A stretch of DNA of 64,000 nucleotides from NCBI RefSeq assembly GCF_042738955.1, contig NZ_JBHYHC010000006.1, positions 62,001 through 126,000 of the forward strand, given 5' to 3'. Source of the DNA: Umezawaea sp042738955 (GTDB lineage: Bacteria; Actinomycetota; Actinomycetes; Mycobacteriales; Pseudonocardiaceae). The position numbers were made by a program, and so were the translations under genes. Below the pieces are notes generated by a model. It saw only the letters and a list, made by a program, of their open reading frames with translations, did not search any database and was not told where the DNA came from. Shown one piece after another: positions 17,249-25,120 of this stretch (positions within the stretch are counted from its first letter, which is position 1; each line of letters begins with the position of its first letter).

Positions 17249-17290
17249 CCGTCAGGGGACCCCTCCGCACGTGGAGGGGTCCCCTGACGG
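17249..17290 (+). terminator. strong terminator after the DUF2469 gene
   Basis: A perfect 18-bp stem (17249-17266 with 17273-17290) has a 6-nt loop. It is the longest perfect hairpin I noticed in the window and isolates the rnhB group from yraN. Confidence 0.85.
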
Positions 17291-17350
17291 CTGTCCGCCG
17301 CTCGCGCGTATAGCACCGGGTACCGACAATTCGCCGTTCAAGATCGCGAG

Positions 17351-17378
17351 TTGTCCACAACCCCACCACCTGTCCACA
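17351..17378 (+). promoter_or_regulatory. pair of DnaA-box-like sites upstream of yraN-comM
   Basis: TTGTCCACA (17351-17359) is a perfect actinobacterial DnaA box and CTGTCCACA (17370-17378) is one mismatch away. The starts are 19 bp apart in the same orientation. They lie 76-103 bp before the yraN start. A similar pair with the same 19-bp spacing occurs at 24822-24849. A role in regulation by DnaA is inference. Confidence 0.45.
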
Positions 17379-17453
17379 GTTCCGGAATTCCCCCTGGCCC
17401 GTCCCTCCGCCCCTCGGCAAAGTCGACACCAGACGACCGAGGGGGACCGAGGG

Positions 17454-17822
17454 ATGACGACCGTGGTGGACCGGACCAGGCCGGACCTTGGCAGGCAGGG
17501 CGAGGACTTGGCCTGCGAGTACCTGGAGCGCCAGGGCCTGGTGGTGCTGAGCCGCAACTGGAGCTGCCGCGAGGGCGAGCTCGACGTGGTGGCGACCGAC
17601 GGCGACCGGCTGGTCGTCGTGGAGGTCAAGAGCAGATCCGGCACCGAGTTCGGCGGCCCGCTGGAGGCCGTGACCCCGGAGAAGCTGGCGCGCGTCCGCA
17701 AGGCGACCCAGCGCTGGCTGATGGCGTTCCGGGTCGGCTGGGTGGACGTCCGGTACGACGCCGTCGCCGTTCTGTGGCCACCGGAGGGTGAAGTCCGCCT
17801 GCATCACCTGAAGGGGTTGTAG
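17454..17822 (+). CDS. YraN family (UPF0102) nuclease-fold protein
   Basis: This 122-residue protein is of the YraN/UPF0102 family with a PD-(D/E)XK endonuclease-like fold. The core motif is visible as GQGEDLACEYLERQG, NWSCREGELDVVATD and VVVEVKSRSG, giving the E, D and E-x-K residues. The function is not settled; it is usually found next to comM/dprA and thought to be linked to DNA processing. I chose ATG 17454 for the family N-terminus and the GGGGGA upstream. The stop overlaps the comM GTG by one base (TAGTG). Confidence 0.9.
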   Translation: MTTVVDRTRPDLGRQGEDLACEYLERQGLVVLSRNWSCREGELDVVATDGDRLVVVEVKSRSGTEFGGPLEAVTPEKLARVRKATQRWLMAFRVGWVDVRYDAVAVLWPPEGEVRLHHLKGL

Positions 17823-19339
17823 TGGGCCTCGCGAGGGCTTGGTCGGTGGCCCTGTTCGGGGTCGACGGCGTGCCCGTCGAGATCGAGGCGGACGTCGGCG
17901 CGGGCACCGTGAAGACCCAGCTCCTCGGCCTGCCCGACGCGGCCCTGCACGAGTCGAAGGACCGCGTCCGTGCGGCGATCCGCAACAGCGCCCACGACTG
18001 GCCGAGCCAACGCGTCACCCTGGGCCTGTCCCCGGCCGCGCTGCCCAAGGGTGGCGCGGGCTACGACCTGGCCTTGGCCTCGGTCGTGCTGGCGGCGGCG
18101 GGCACCATCCCGGCCGACCGCCTGGCCACCACGGTCCTGCTGGGCGAACTGGCCCTGGACGGCAGGCTCCGGGCCGTTCGCGGCGTGCTGCCGTCGTTGC
18201 TCGCGGCCCGCCGGTCCGGCCTGCTCCAGGCCGTGGTCCCCGTCGAGTCCCTGGCCGAGGCGTCGCTGGTCGAGGGCCTCGCCATCCACGGGGCCACCAC
18301 CCTGACCGAGGTCGTGACGTGGCTCCGCGGCGACGACACGGCCCTGACCCCAGCCCCGCCCCCGGAGTGCCCAGCGCTGCCACCGTCGGCGGACCTGGCG
18401 GACGTCGTGGGCCAACCCGAGGCCAGGTGGGCCCTGGAGGTCGCCGCGGCGGGCGCCCACCACCTGCTCCTCAGCGGCCCGCCCGGCACCGGCAAGACCA
18501 TGCTCGCCCAACGCCTCAGCGGTCTCCTGCCGCCCCTGACCACCCCGGAGGCCCTGGAGGTCACCGCCATCCACTCCGTGGCGGGCCTGCTCTCCACCGA
18601 GGCCCCGCTGGTGAACGCCCCGCCGTTCATCGCCCTGCACCACTCGGCGTCGGTGGCGGCCCTGGTCGGCGGCGGCACCGGCCTGGCCAAACCCGGCTCG
18701 GCCAGCAAGGCCCACCGCGGCGTCCTGTTCCTGGACGAGGCCTGCGAGTTCAGCCGAGTAGGCCTCGACGCCCTCCGCACGGCGTTGGAGGAAGGCGAGG
18801 TCCGCCTGGCCAGACAAGCGGGCACGGTCCGCTACCCGGCCCGCTTCCAACTGGTCCTGGCCACCAACACCTGCCCCTGCGCCCCACCGAAGGAGATCGA
18901 CTGCACCTGCACCCCGAGAGACCGCCGCAGGTACCTCACCAAGCTCTCCGGCCCGCTCCTGGACCGAGTGGACCTCCGCGTGCGGATGCGCCCTCTCACC
19001 GCCATGAACGGCGCGGAAGTCTCGTCCCCAGAACCCACGGAGGTGGTCCGCCACCGCGTCCTCAAGGCCCGCACCAGAGCGGCGACCCGTTGGTCCTCCC
19101 ACGGCGAACCGTGGCTCACCAACGCCGAAGTCCCAGGCCCAGCCCTACGCCGAGAATTCGCCCTACCCCGCCAAACAACAGCCCTCTTGGACCGAGCCCT
19201 CTCCACAGGCGCTCTCACCGGCCGCGGCGCGGACCGCTGCATCCGAGTCGCCTGGACCCTCGCCGACCTGGCAGAAGCCCCCCAACCCACACCAGCCCAC
19301 GTGGCAGCCGCCCTCGAATTCCGCGAACGCCGCCCCTGA
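17822..19339 (+). CDS. YifB/ComM family magnesium-chelatase-like AAA ATPase
   Basis: This 505-residue protein is of the ComM/YifB family. In Vibrio ComM is a hexameric helicase that drives branch migration during natural transformation. The N-terminal Lon-substrate-binding-like domain carries ALPKGGAGYDLALAS. The Mg-chelatase AAA domain has Walker A LSGPPGTGKTMLAQRL near residue 220, Walker B VLFLDEACEF and LVLATNTCPCA. A cysteine cluster CPCAPPKEIDCTCTP resembles a zinc-binding insert. The C-terminal domain ends at FRERRP. The gene overlaps yraN by one base; dprA follows after 614 bp. No other competence gene is in the window. Confidence 0.93.
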   Translation: MGLARAWSVALFGVDGVPVEIEADVGAGTVKTQLLGLPDAALHESKDRVRAAIRNSAHDWPSQRVTLGLSPAALPKGGAGYDLALASVVLAAAGTIPADRLATTVLLGELALDGRLRAVRGVLPSLLAARRSGLLQAVVPVESLAEASLVEGLAIHGATTLTEVVTWLRGDDTALTPAPPPECPALPPSADLADVVGQPEARWALEVAAAGAHHLLLSGPPGTGKTMLAQRLSGLLPPLTTPEALEVTAIHSVAGLLSTEAPLVNAPPFIALHHSASVAALVGGGTGLAKPGSASKAHRGVLFLDEACEFSRVGLDALRTALEEGEVRLARQAGTVRYPARFQLVLATNTCPCAPPKEIDCTCTPRDRRRYLTKLSGPLLDRVDLRVRMRPLTAMNGAEVSSPEPTEVVRHRVLKARTRAATRWSSHGEPWLTNAEVPGPALRREFALPRQTTALLDRALSTGALTGRGADRCIRVAWTLADLAEAPQPTPAHVAAALEFRERRP

Positions 19340-19953
19340 CCACACCCGACCCGCTCGCCGCCAGGCTGCTGCTCGGACTCACTCCCGCGGGGCATCCGCC
19401 TTATCGCGCAGGCCGCCTTCGAGTAGCCCGACCACCGCCCAAGCGATCTGGTCATCGCTTGGGCCACCCACTGGGCTCACCCGGCTTGTTCGCCGCAGTC
19501 GCCTCTCGGGTGGCTCATCGACCCCTTCCACCTCCTCATCCACCACTCACTCACCAGCCCTGGCCTATCCCATCCCCAGTCCTCCGGACCTCTTCTCCCT
19601 TCCGGTGCCCTCCCACATTCGCCCGTCCTTCACACCCAGAGCCCACCATCCGGGCTCATTCGCCAACCCATCCCGCGCCGCTCCTGCTCGTTCATCGCCC
19701 GCTTCCTTCTGCCCACTTGCTGCCCGTGTGCCGAAGGTTCCCGCTGTACTCCCACTCGTCGTAAATCCGAGTGGTCCCTGCCGCCATGCACTCCCAAATC
19801 CCTTCGGTACCAACACCTTTACCTCGACCGTCGCGCGAAACCGTTTCACACCAACAACCAAGGAGTCCTCCATGCCCAAATCCCTTCATCCGGCCCTCCC
19901 CGCCCTCACCAGAACCCCGCAGCGCCAACGAAATCCCGTCACCGGGGGCAACC
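19340..19953. other. 614-bp pyrimidine-rich region between comM and dprA, no gene
   Basis: The plus strand of this stretch is strikingly C/T-rich, with few purine runs, and its GC content is lower than that of its neighbours. Open frames through it lack coding-like third positions and resemble no family I know. A ribosome-binding-like CAAGGAG (19857-19863) precedes ATG 19872, but that frame gives only a short Pro-rich peptide. I see no hairpin, tRNA or mobile element here. Confidence 0.55.
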
Positions 19954-21087
19954 GTGAGCCTTGATCGAGTGCGCTTGGCCCGTGCCTACCTCTCCCGTGT
20001 CGCCGAGCCGCCCGCTCCCGCCCTGGCCGCTTTCGTCGCCGAGGAAGGCCCGATCAGGGCGGCCGAACTCGTCAAAGCGGGCAAGGTGCCTCCCAGCGTG
20101 GAGACGCAGACGTCGGCGCGGCGGGCGGAGGATCGGGCCGCGGACGACCTACGACGGGTGGCGGAGGTCGGTGGGCGGTTGGTCATTCCCGAGGACGAGG
20201 AATGGCCTGAGTGGCCGTTCAACGCGCTTGTCCTCGCTGCCGCCAACGGGTTGAAGTGCGGGTTGGCGCCGTTGGCGTTGTGGGTGCGCGGCAAGGCGAA
20301 CGTCGCCGAACTGGCCGAGCGCGCGGTCGCTGTGGTGGGGTCCCGTGCGGCCAGCGGGTACGGGGAGCACGTGGCGGCGGAGTTCGGGTACGGGCTCGCC
20401 GAGGCCGGTGTCGTGGTCGTGTCCGGGGCCGCGTACGGGATCGACGGGTGTGCGCATCGCGGGGCGCTGTCCGCGGAAGGGGCCACCGTCGCGGTGTTGG
20501 CCTGCGGTGTGGACGTCGCCTACCCGGCCGGGCACGCCGGGTTGATCGCGCGGATTCCGGCGCGTGGCCTCGTGGTCAGCGAGTACCCGCCCGCGCAAAC
20601 GCCTGCACGACATCGGTTCCTGACGCGGAACCGGCTCATCGCCGCGCTCGGTGACGGCACGGTGGTGGTCGAGGCCGGGCGGCGCAGCGGGGCGAAGAAC
20701 ACGGCCGCTTCGACGTCCGCGTTGGGGCGCGTGCTGATGGCGGTGCCGGGGCCGGTCACGTCGATGAGTTCCACCGGCTGCCACGAACTCCTGCGGTCCG
20801 GGGAGGCGATCGCCGTGAGCAGCGTCGCCGAGGTGATCGAGTCGACCGGGCGGCTCGGCGTCGACCTGGTCGAGGCGACGCGGCGGTCGTCGCCCGTCAT
20901 CGGTCCGCAGCAAGGAGATGCGGCACGCGTGCACGAGGCGTTGGGGCTGGTGTCGGGCCACAGCGCGGAAAGGATCGCCGTCGACTCGGGAGTCGCTTTG
21001 TCGACAGTCAGGGCATTTCTGCCGGAGTTGGAATTGGCGGGCCTGGCGGAACGAGTCGAGTCCGGTTGGAAGCGCTCTCATGCCTAG
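19954..21087 (+). CDS. dprA: DNA-processing protein DprA (Smf)
   Basis: DprA binds incoming single-stranded DNA and loads RecA; in non-competent bacteria it may serve other recombination roles. The protein has 377 residues. An N-terminal helical region is followed by the Rossmann-fold DprA core. That core has VAVVGSRAASGYGEHVA, VVVSGAAYGIDGCAHRGAL, VLACGVDVAYPAGH, SEYPPAQTPARHRFLTRNR and VVEAGRRSGAKNTA. The C-terminal segment is a winged-helix-like domain. I chose GTG 19954 because GGGGG lies 6 nt upstream. The frame stays open before it in the C/T-rich region, without family similarity. Confidence 0.93.
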   Translation: MSLDRVRLARAYLSRVAEPPAPALAAFVAEEGPIRAAELVKAGKVPPSVETQTSARRAEDRAADDLRRVAEVGGRLVIPEDEEWPEWPFNALVLAAANGLKCGLAPLALWVRGKANVAELAERAVAVVGSRAASGYGEHVAAEFGYGLAEAGVVVVSGAAYGIDGCAHRGALSAEGATVAVLACGVDVAYPAGHAGLIARIPARGLVVSEYPPAQTPARHRFLTRNRLIAALGDGTVVVEAGRRSGAKNTAASTSALGRVLMAVPGPVTSMSSTGCHELLRSGEAIAVSSVAEVIESTGRLGVDLVEATRRSSPVIGPQQGDAARVHEALGLVSGHSAERIAVDSGVALSTVRAFLPELELAGLAERVESGWKRSHA

Positions 21088-21103
21088 AAGGGTGTGGCGA
21101 TGC

Positions 21104-21132
21104 TTGACCAAGGGTCACCGAGGGCGCAGCGT
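21104..21132 (+). promoter_or_regulatory. candidate xerC promoter
   Basis: TTGACC (21104-21109), 17 bp and CAGCGT (21127-21132) resemble a sigma-70-type promoter with a good -35 and a weak -10. The predicted transcript would begin at or next to ATG 21141. Confidence 0.35.
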
Positions 21133-21140
21133 CATGGGCT

Positions 21141-22118
21141 ATGTCCCTGCCACCGCCCGCGCGGACGCGCCGTGTCGACCTCGTCCGGTCGCGCGCCGAG
21201 TTGCCCGCGGACGTTCGCGAGGTCCTGGACCGCTACGAGCGCCACCTTGCCGCGGAGCGCGGGTTGTCGCCGCACACGGTGCGTGCGTATCAAGGCGACG
21301 TCGTCGGACTCCTCGTACATGTGGCCGCCGACAACCCCGCCGACGCGACGGTCGACTCCGTCGACCTCGCCGCGCTGCGCTCGTGGTTGGCGGCGCAGTT
21401 GGCCGGTGGTGCCAGTCGGACGACGATGGCGCGCCGAGCTGCGGCGGCCCGCACGTTCACCGCCTGGGCGGCTCGCGTCGGGCTGCTCGCCGACGACCCC
21501 GGACCGCGGCTTTCCGCTCCTCGCCCGCACCGGACGCTGCCCGCCGTGCTGCGTCCCGATCAGGCCGAGGCGGCGATGTCCGTAGCGGATTTCGCAGCGG
21601 AGAATGGCGATCCGGTTGCGCTCCGTGACCAAGCCGTGGTGGAGTTGCTCTACGCAACGGGTGTTCGAGTCGCCGAGTTGTGCGGTCTCGACCTCGACGA
21701 CGTGGACTACTCCCTGAGGGTGATTCGAGTTCTGGGCAAGGGCAGTCGCGAACGCACTGTGCCGTTCGGCGTTCCGGCCGAACGTGCGGTACGACGTTGG
21801 GTGGAACAGGGCCGGTCGGCGCTGGTCAGCGCCGGTGCGTCGAACGCGCTGTTCGTGGGGGTCCAAGGTCGGCGGCTGGATACCCGTACCGCTAGACGGG
21901 TTGTTCACGATGTAGTGGGTGCGGTACCCGGCACGGCCCCCCTCGGGCCGCACGGACTTCGCCACTCAGCGGCGACACACCTCTTGGAAGGGGGAGCGGA
22001 CCTGCGCACAGTCCAAGAACTCCTTGGTCACGCTACGCTCGCAACAACTCAGCTCTACACACACGTCACTGTCGAACGGCTGAAGGCGATCCATGACCGA
22101 ACCCACCCCCGTTCCTGA
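21141..22118 (+). CDS. xerC: tyrosine recombinase XerC
   Basis: With XerD, XerC resolves chromosome dimers at dif. The protein has 325 residues. The SAM-like core-binding domain includes ERGLSPHTVRAYQGDV. The catalytic domain carries the first Arg in YATGVRVAELCGL, the Lys region LGKGSRERTVPF, the HxxR motif HGLRHSAATHLLEGGADL and the nucleophile Tyr in LATTQLYTHV. Integrase-like residues are complete, so it should be active. Its position next to dprA and whiG matches housekeeping XerC in actinobacteria rather than a phage integrase. The last 26 bases overlap the start of whiG. Confidence 0.93.
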   Translation: MSLPPPARTRRVDLVRSRAELPADVREVLDRYERHLAAERGLSPHTVRAYQGDVVGLLVHVAADNPADATVDSVDLAALRSWLAAQLAGGASRTTMARRAAAARTFTAWAARVGLLADDPGPRLSAPRPHRTLPAVLRPDQAEAAMSVADFAAENGDPVALRDQAVVELLYATGVRVAELCGLDLDDVDYSLRVIRVLGKGSRERTVPFGVPAERAVRRWVEQGRSALVSAGASNALFVGVQGRRLDTRTARRVVHDVVGAVPGTAPLGPHGLRHSAATHLLEGGADLRTVQELLGHATLATTQLYTHVTVERLKAIHDRTHPRS

Positions 22119-23121
22119 CGTCGCAGGGGGAGGTTCGCGGACCGCAACCGTGAACACCCCTTCCGCCGCGCACGTCGGAACCACGTCGGAGGAGCACTCC
22201 CCGACAGGGACCAACGGTCACCGCATCGACGGTGACCCGCTCCGCAACGGGAGTGCCGTGACGAACGGCCATTCCGTCATGCTCACGCCCGCCGTGCGCA
22301 ACGGCTCCCAGCGCCCGGCCCACCCGGCGTCCGAATCGCGGACCGCGGACGACGTCGAAGCCGGGATCATCGCCCTGTGGCAGACCTACGGCCGCTCGCA
22401 CGAGCAGGTCGTGCGCGACCGGCTGGTCCTGCACTACGCACCGCTGGTCAAGTACGTCGCGGGCCGGGTCGGCACGGGCCTGCCCGCCCACGTCGACGTC
22501 GGCGACCTGATCCAGTCCGGCATCTTCGGGCTGGTCGACGCGATCGAGAAGTTCGAGTTCGAACGCGGCTTGAAGTTCGAGACCTACGCCATGCAGCGCA
22601 TCCGCGGCGCGATCCTCGACGACCTCCGCTCCCAGGACTGGGTCCCGCGCTCGGTCCGCTCCCGCGCGAGGGACGTCGAGCGGGCGCTGGAACGCCTCGG
22701 CGCACAGTTGCAGCGGACACCGACAGACCGCGAACTCGCCGCCGAGCTGAAGATCGGCCTCGCCGAGCTCCGCGAGCTGTACGCCCAGCTGCAACTCACC
22801 AGCGTCGTCGCACTCGACGAGCTGATCGCCGCAGGTCGCGGGGGTACCGGGGCAGGCGCGTCCTTAGCCGAGTCCTTGCCCGACAACCACGCGGAAGACC
22901 CCGTCGCCACCCTGGTCGACCTCGACAGCCGCCGCCAACTCGCGGACGCCGTCGCCCAACTCGCGGAACGCGATCGAATAGTGGTCACCCTCTACTACTT
23001 CGAGAACCTGACCCTCGCCGAGATCGGCAAGGTCTTGGGCGTCACCGAGTCCAGGGTCTGCCAACTGCACACCCGAGCGGTGCTCCGCCTCCGCACCAAG
23101 CTCAACGAGCAGTCGGACTGA
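22093..23121 (+). CDS. whiG: RNA polymerase sigma factor, WhiG/FliA family
   Basis: WhiG starts the sporulation cascade in aerial hyphae of Streptomyces. This 342-residue protein has sigma regions 2 (VRDRLVLHYAPLVKYVAGRV, VGDLIQSGIFGLVDAIEKFE), 3 (RTPTDRELAAELKI) and 4 (RDRIVVTLYYFENLTLAEIG, GVTESRVCQLHTRAVLRL). The family core starts around residue 85; the preceding stretch is Ser/Thr/Asn-rich and longer than in Streptomyces WhiG. ATG 22093 lies inside xerC; an internal start cannot be excluded. No flagellar genes are nearby, so a developmental role is more likely than motility. A hairpin follows. Confidence 0.92.
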   Translation: MTEPTPVPDVAGGGSRTATVNTPSAAHVGTTSEEHSPTGTNGHRIDGDPLRNGSAVTNGHSVMLTPAVRNGSQRPAHPASESRTADDVEAGIIALWQTYGRSHEQVVRDRLVLHYAPLVKYVAGRVGTGLPAHVDVGDLIQSGIFGLVDAIEKFEFERGLKFETYAMQRIRGAILDDLRSQDWVPRSVRSRARDVERALERLGAQLQRTPTDRELAAELKIGLAELRELYAQLQLTSVVALDELIAAGRGGTGAGASLAESLPDNHAEDPVATLVDLDSRRQLADAVAQLAERDRIVVTLYYFENLTLAEIGKVLGVTESRVCQLHTRAVLRLRTKLNEQSD

Positions 23122-23153
23122 CCACTCCCACGAGGAGTCCGCACCAGCCGTCC

Positions 23154-23182
23154 GTGGCCGGAAGTCCCGCACTTCCGGCCAC
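23154..23182. terminator. hairpin between convergent whiG and M23 genes
   Basis: A perfect 12-bp stem (23154-23165 with 23171-23182) with a 5-nt loop lies between two convergent genes and could terminate both. Confidence 0.7.
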
Positions 23183-23200
23183 GCCCACGCCGGAACCGCT

Positions 23201-23761
23201 TCACCCGCTCCCCACCGATAGAGCCCGCCCGGCAGTCACCGCAGGTGGCAGGGGCAACAACCGCACTCGACCGGGCGAGACCAACCGAATCGGGTCGACG
23301 TACTCCAGCCCGCGCCGAGCCCCCCAGTGCAGACAAGCGGCCTGAGGACAGCCGGAATGCCCGGCCAGAAGCACCCCAACCACCTCCCCACGCCGCACCG
23401 AAGTCCCCACGCGAACACCAGGCTCCACCGGCTCGTACGTGGTCCGCACCCCACCACCGTGCACAAGCGACACCACCGGCCGCCCACCCACCTCACCCGC
23501 GAAGAGCACGGTGCCATCACCGGCGGCCAACACCGCATCACCGGCGGTCCCGCCCAGGTCAACCCCCCGATGCCCCGGCCCGTAGGTGGTCATGGGCGCA
23601 CTGAAGGCCCGCAACACCGGGTGCGGCGGCGCAAGAGGCCAGACGTACACACCCCGCCGCGCCACAGCAGGCGGACACACGGCCAACACGACCATCACCA
23701 CGGTGACCAGCACAGACAGCACAGCCCGTACCGCTGATCGCACCGGCGGCGCGAGCGGCAT
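23201..23761 (-). CDS. M23 (LytM-like) metallopeptidase-family exported protein
   Basis: This protein has 186 residues from ATG 23761. A signal peptide of about 34 residues (RAVLSVLVTVVMVVLAVCPP then AVA) is followed by an M23 domain with GHRGVDLGG, AAGDGTVLFAGEVGGRPVV and CLHWGARRG. M23 enzymes cut cell-wall peptide cross-links using zinc bound by HxxxD and the second His of HxH. Here the first position of HxH is Cys (C-L-H), so the usual general base is missing. A binding or degenerate role is possible. The frame stays open 800 bases farther upstream, but that part is low-complexity and would bury the signal peptide, so I excluded it. Confidence 0.75.
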   Translation of the reverse strand: MPLAPPVRSAVRAVLSVLVTVVMVVLAVCPPAVARRGVYVWPLAPPHPVLRAFSAPMTTYGPGHRGVDLGGTAGDAVLAAGDGTVLFAGEVGGRPVVSLVHGGGVRTTYEPVEPGVRVGTSVRRGEVVGVLLAGHSGCPQAACLHWGARRGLEYVDPIRLVSPGRVRLLPLPPAVTAGRALSVGSG

Positions 23762-23837
23762 GGACAGCACGCGCAGCGCGAGTAGGCCAGCTAGCGCTGA
23801 TAGCGCGACTGGCTTGGGCGACACCATCGGCGCAGGT

Positions 23838-24260
23838 GGTGCGGCCAGCGCACCCGGCATGGCTAGGGCGGGCGACACCGGTGGCGCGGCTGGGGCAGGT
23901 AGCGCGGCTGGCTTACGCGGCAATGGTGGTGCGGGTGGCGCGGGCAGCGCAGTTGGCATGGCTGGGGCGGGTGGCACCCGCAGCGTGGCTGGTGGTGTGG
24001 CTGGCTTGGACAGCACTGGTGGCGCGGATGGTGCAGTCGGCGCGAGTAGGGCAGGTGACACCAGCGGGGCGGCTGGTGTTGGTGGCGCGGCGGGATCGTG
24101 CGGCAGTGGTGGTGCGGGTCGTGCGAGCAGCGCAGTTGGCATGGCCAGAGCAGGCGAGACTCGCGGCGCGGCTGATGCTGGCCGCGTGGCTGAGGTGGGT
24201 GGCAGGGGCAACGCGGGTGGTGTGGCTGGCATGGGTAGGGCAGGCGACAGCAGCAGCGCG
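23838..24260. repeat. degenerate GC-rich tandem-like repeats
   Basis: Blocks recur around a GCAGGCGACA-like core and an AGCGCAGTTGGCATGGC block. The latter occurs exactly at 23946 and 24129, 183 bp apart. The core at 23866 and 24049 is also 183 bp apart. Less regular copies occur near 24147 and 24237. The repeats are imperfect and interspersed, not a CRISPR array. Confidence 0.55.
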
Positions 24261-24821
24261 GGTGGCGTTGCCAGCACTGTTTGCGCTGGCTGCGCTGGCA
24301 GCGGTAGGGCTGCTGGCGCTGGCAGCGCGGAGCGGGCCGGTGCGGGTGGGGTGCTCTGCCTGGACGGGTTGCGTGGGGTGGGGGAGTGCGCCGGTGGGGG
24401 CGGCGAGGGTGGTGGTGAGCCCACTGTGGCCAGGTCAGGTGGCATGAGCGGGTCGGGGTTTGGGTGCGCTGGTGGGGTTTGTGGTTCCGGTGGTGAAGCG
24501 GCGGAGGCAGGCCTCGTGATCCGGGGTGAGCAGTGGCTGGGGGATCGGGGTGGGGCGTGAAGCTGCACGGGTGACACGGGGGCAAGGAGTGCGGAGACCG
24601 GCCAGGCGTGGACGGATCGAGTGGATGAAGCCCGTTCGGGTGGTGCTTGGTCGGGGCCTCGGTGATGGGGGTGGTGCGGGTTTCCCCATGGCCTGGCGTA
24701 GGGCGTGGTGGAGCCATGACGTCGCCCGCGCTGTGGTTTCTGGACCGGTGGTGCTCGGTGTCGTGGTCATGGGTTCACGGTCCGGGCTGACCTGCGGTTA
24801 CGCCATCGCGTAATTCGGATC

Positions 24822-24849
24822 TGTGGACAACGGGGTGGCCTGTGGACAA
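24822..24849 (-). promoter_or_regulatory. pair of perfect DnaA-box-like sites upstream of rpsB
   Basis: TGTGGACAA occurs at 24822-24830 and 24841-24849, both perfect reverse complements of the actinobacterial DnaA box TTGTCCACA, with starts 19 bp apart. They lie just upstream of the candidate rpsB promoter. There is no AT-rich unwinding region and no dnaA or dnaN gene, so this is not the replication origin. Confidence 0.5.
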
Positions 24850-24862
24850 CTGGAGGCCCCGG

Positions 24863-24892
24863 TTCGGACTTCAGGGGGTTTCGGCGTACACT
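24863..24892 (+). promoter_or_regulatory. candidate rpsB promoter
   Basis: TTCGGA (24863-24868), 18 bp and TACACT (24887-24892) form a plausible promoter, giving a leader of about 220 nt before rpsB. A long leader would leave room for S2 autoregulation; I did not resolve its structure. Confidence 0.4.
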
Positions 24893-25120
24893 TGTTCCAC
24901 GCCCCGTCTGCGTACAGGGCGACTTCGCGTGCCACTGCTGATCCGATCCCTTTCGAGTGTGGTCGAGTCACGGCGTCCGGCGGTCCCAAAGGTGCACGAA
25001 ACTTCGGGTCTGGGCGGCGGCAGGGCACTAGGGCGGTCGGCCATCCCGGCTTACCGCGACAACCGGAATGCGCGTACCGGCCGGTCCGGTGCGCCTGATC
25101 GAAAAGGTGCGAACCCGGCT

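Larger units (their letters stand above)
23762..25120. other. 1.36-kb region without a convincing gene
   Basis: The region lies between the divergent M23 and rpsB genes. Long open frames exist on both strands, encoding Ala/Pro-rich (minus) or Gly/Ala-rich (plus) low-complexity chains. Their third codon positions are often A or T, unlike every real gene around. The first half is made of degenerate repeats. The second half contains two DnaA-box-like sites and a candidate rpsB promoter. Confidence 0.6.

Noticed and set aside
19872..19963. A small peptide gene in the C/T-rich gap behind CAAGGAG
   Set aside because: Only a short Pro-rich peptide results, with no similarity or codon support.
21141..22118. 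A phage or element integrase
   Set aside because: Sequence and neighbours (dprA, whiG) fit the housekeeping XerC, and no attachment repeats or element genes are nearby.
23838..24260. A CRISPR array
   Set aside because: The repeats are degenerate and irregular in spacing, spacers are not unique sequences, and no cas gene is present.
23586..24560. A 324-residue Gly/Ala-rich plus-strand protein resembling PE-PGRS-like sequences
   Set aside because: It lies over the M23 gene and the repeats, has no ribosome-binding site, and shows no coding-like third-position bias.
23762..24577. A 458-residue M23 protein starting at 24577 on the minus strand
   Set aside because: A clear signal peptide starts at residue 273 of that frame, the extra part is Pro/Ala low-complexity, and third codon positions there are not coding-like.
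24822..24849. A replication origin
   Set aside because: Only two DnaA boxes are present, with no AT-rich region and no dnaA, dnaN or gyrase genes nearby.
24863..25120. A structured rpsB leader or riboswitch
   Set aside because: Several short GC-rich pairings can be drawn, but none is distinctive enough by eye; covariance analysis would be needed.
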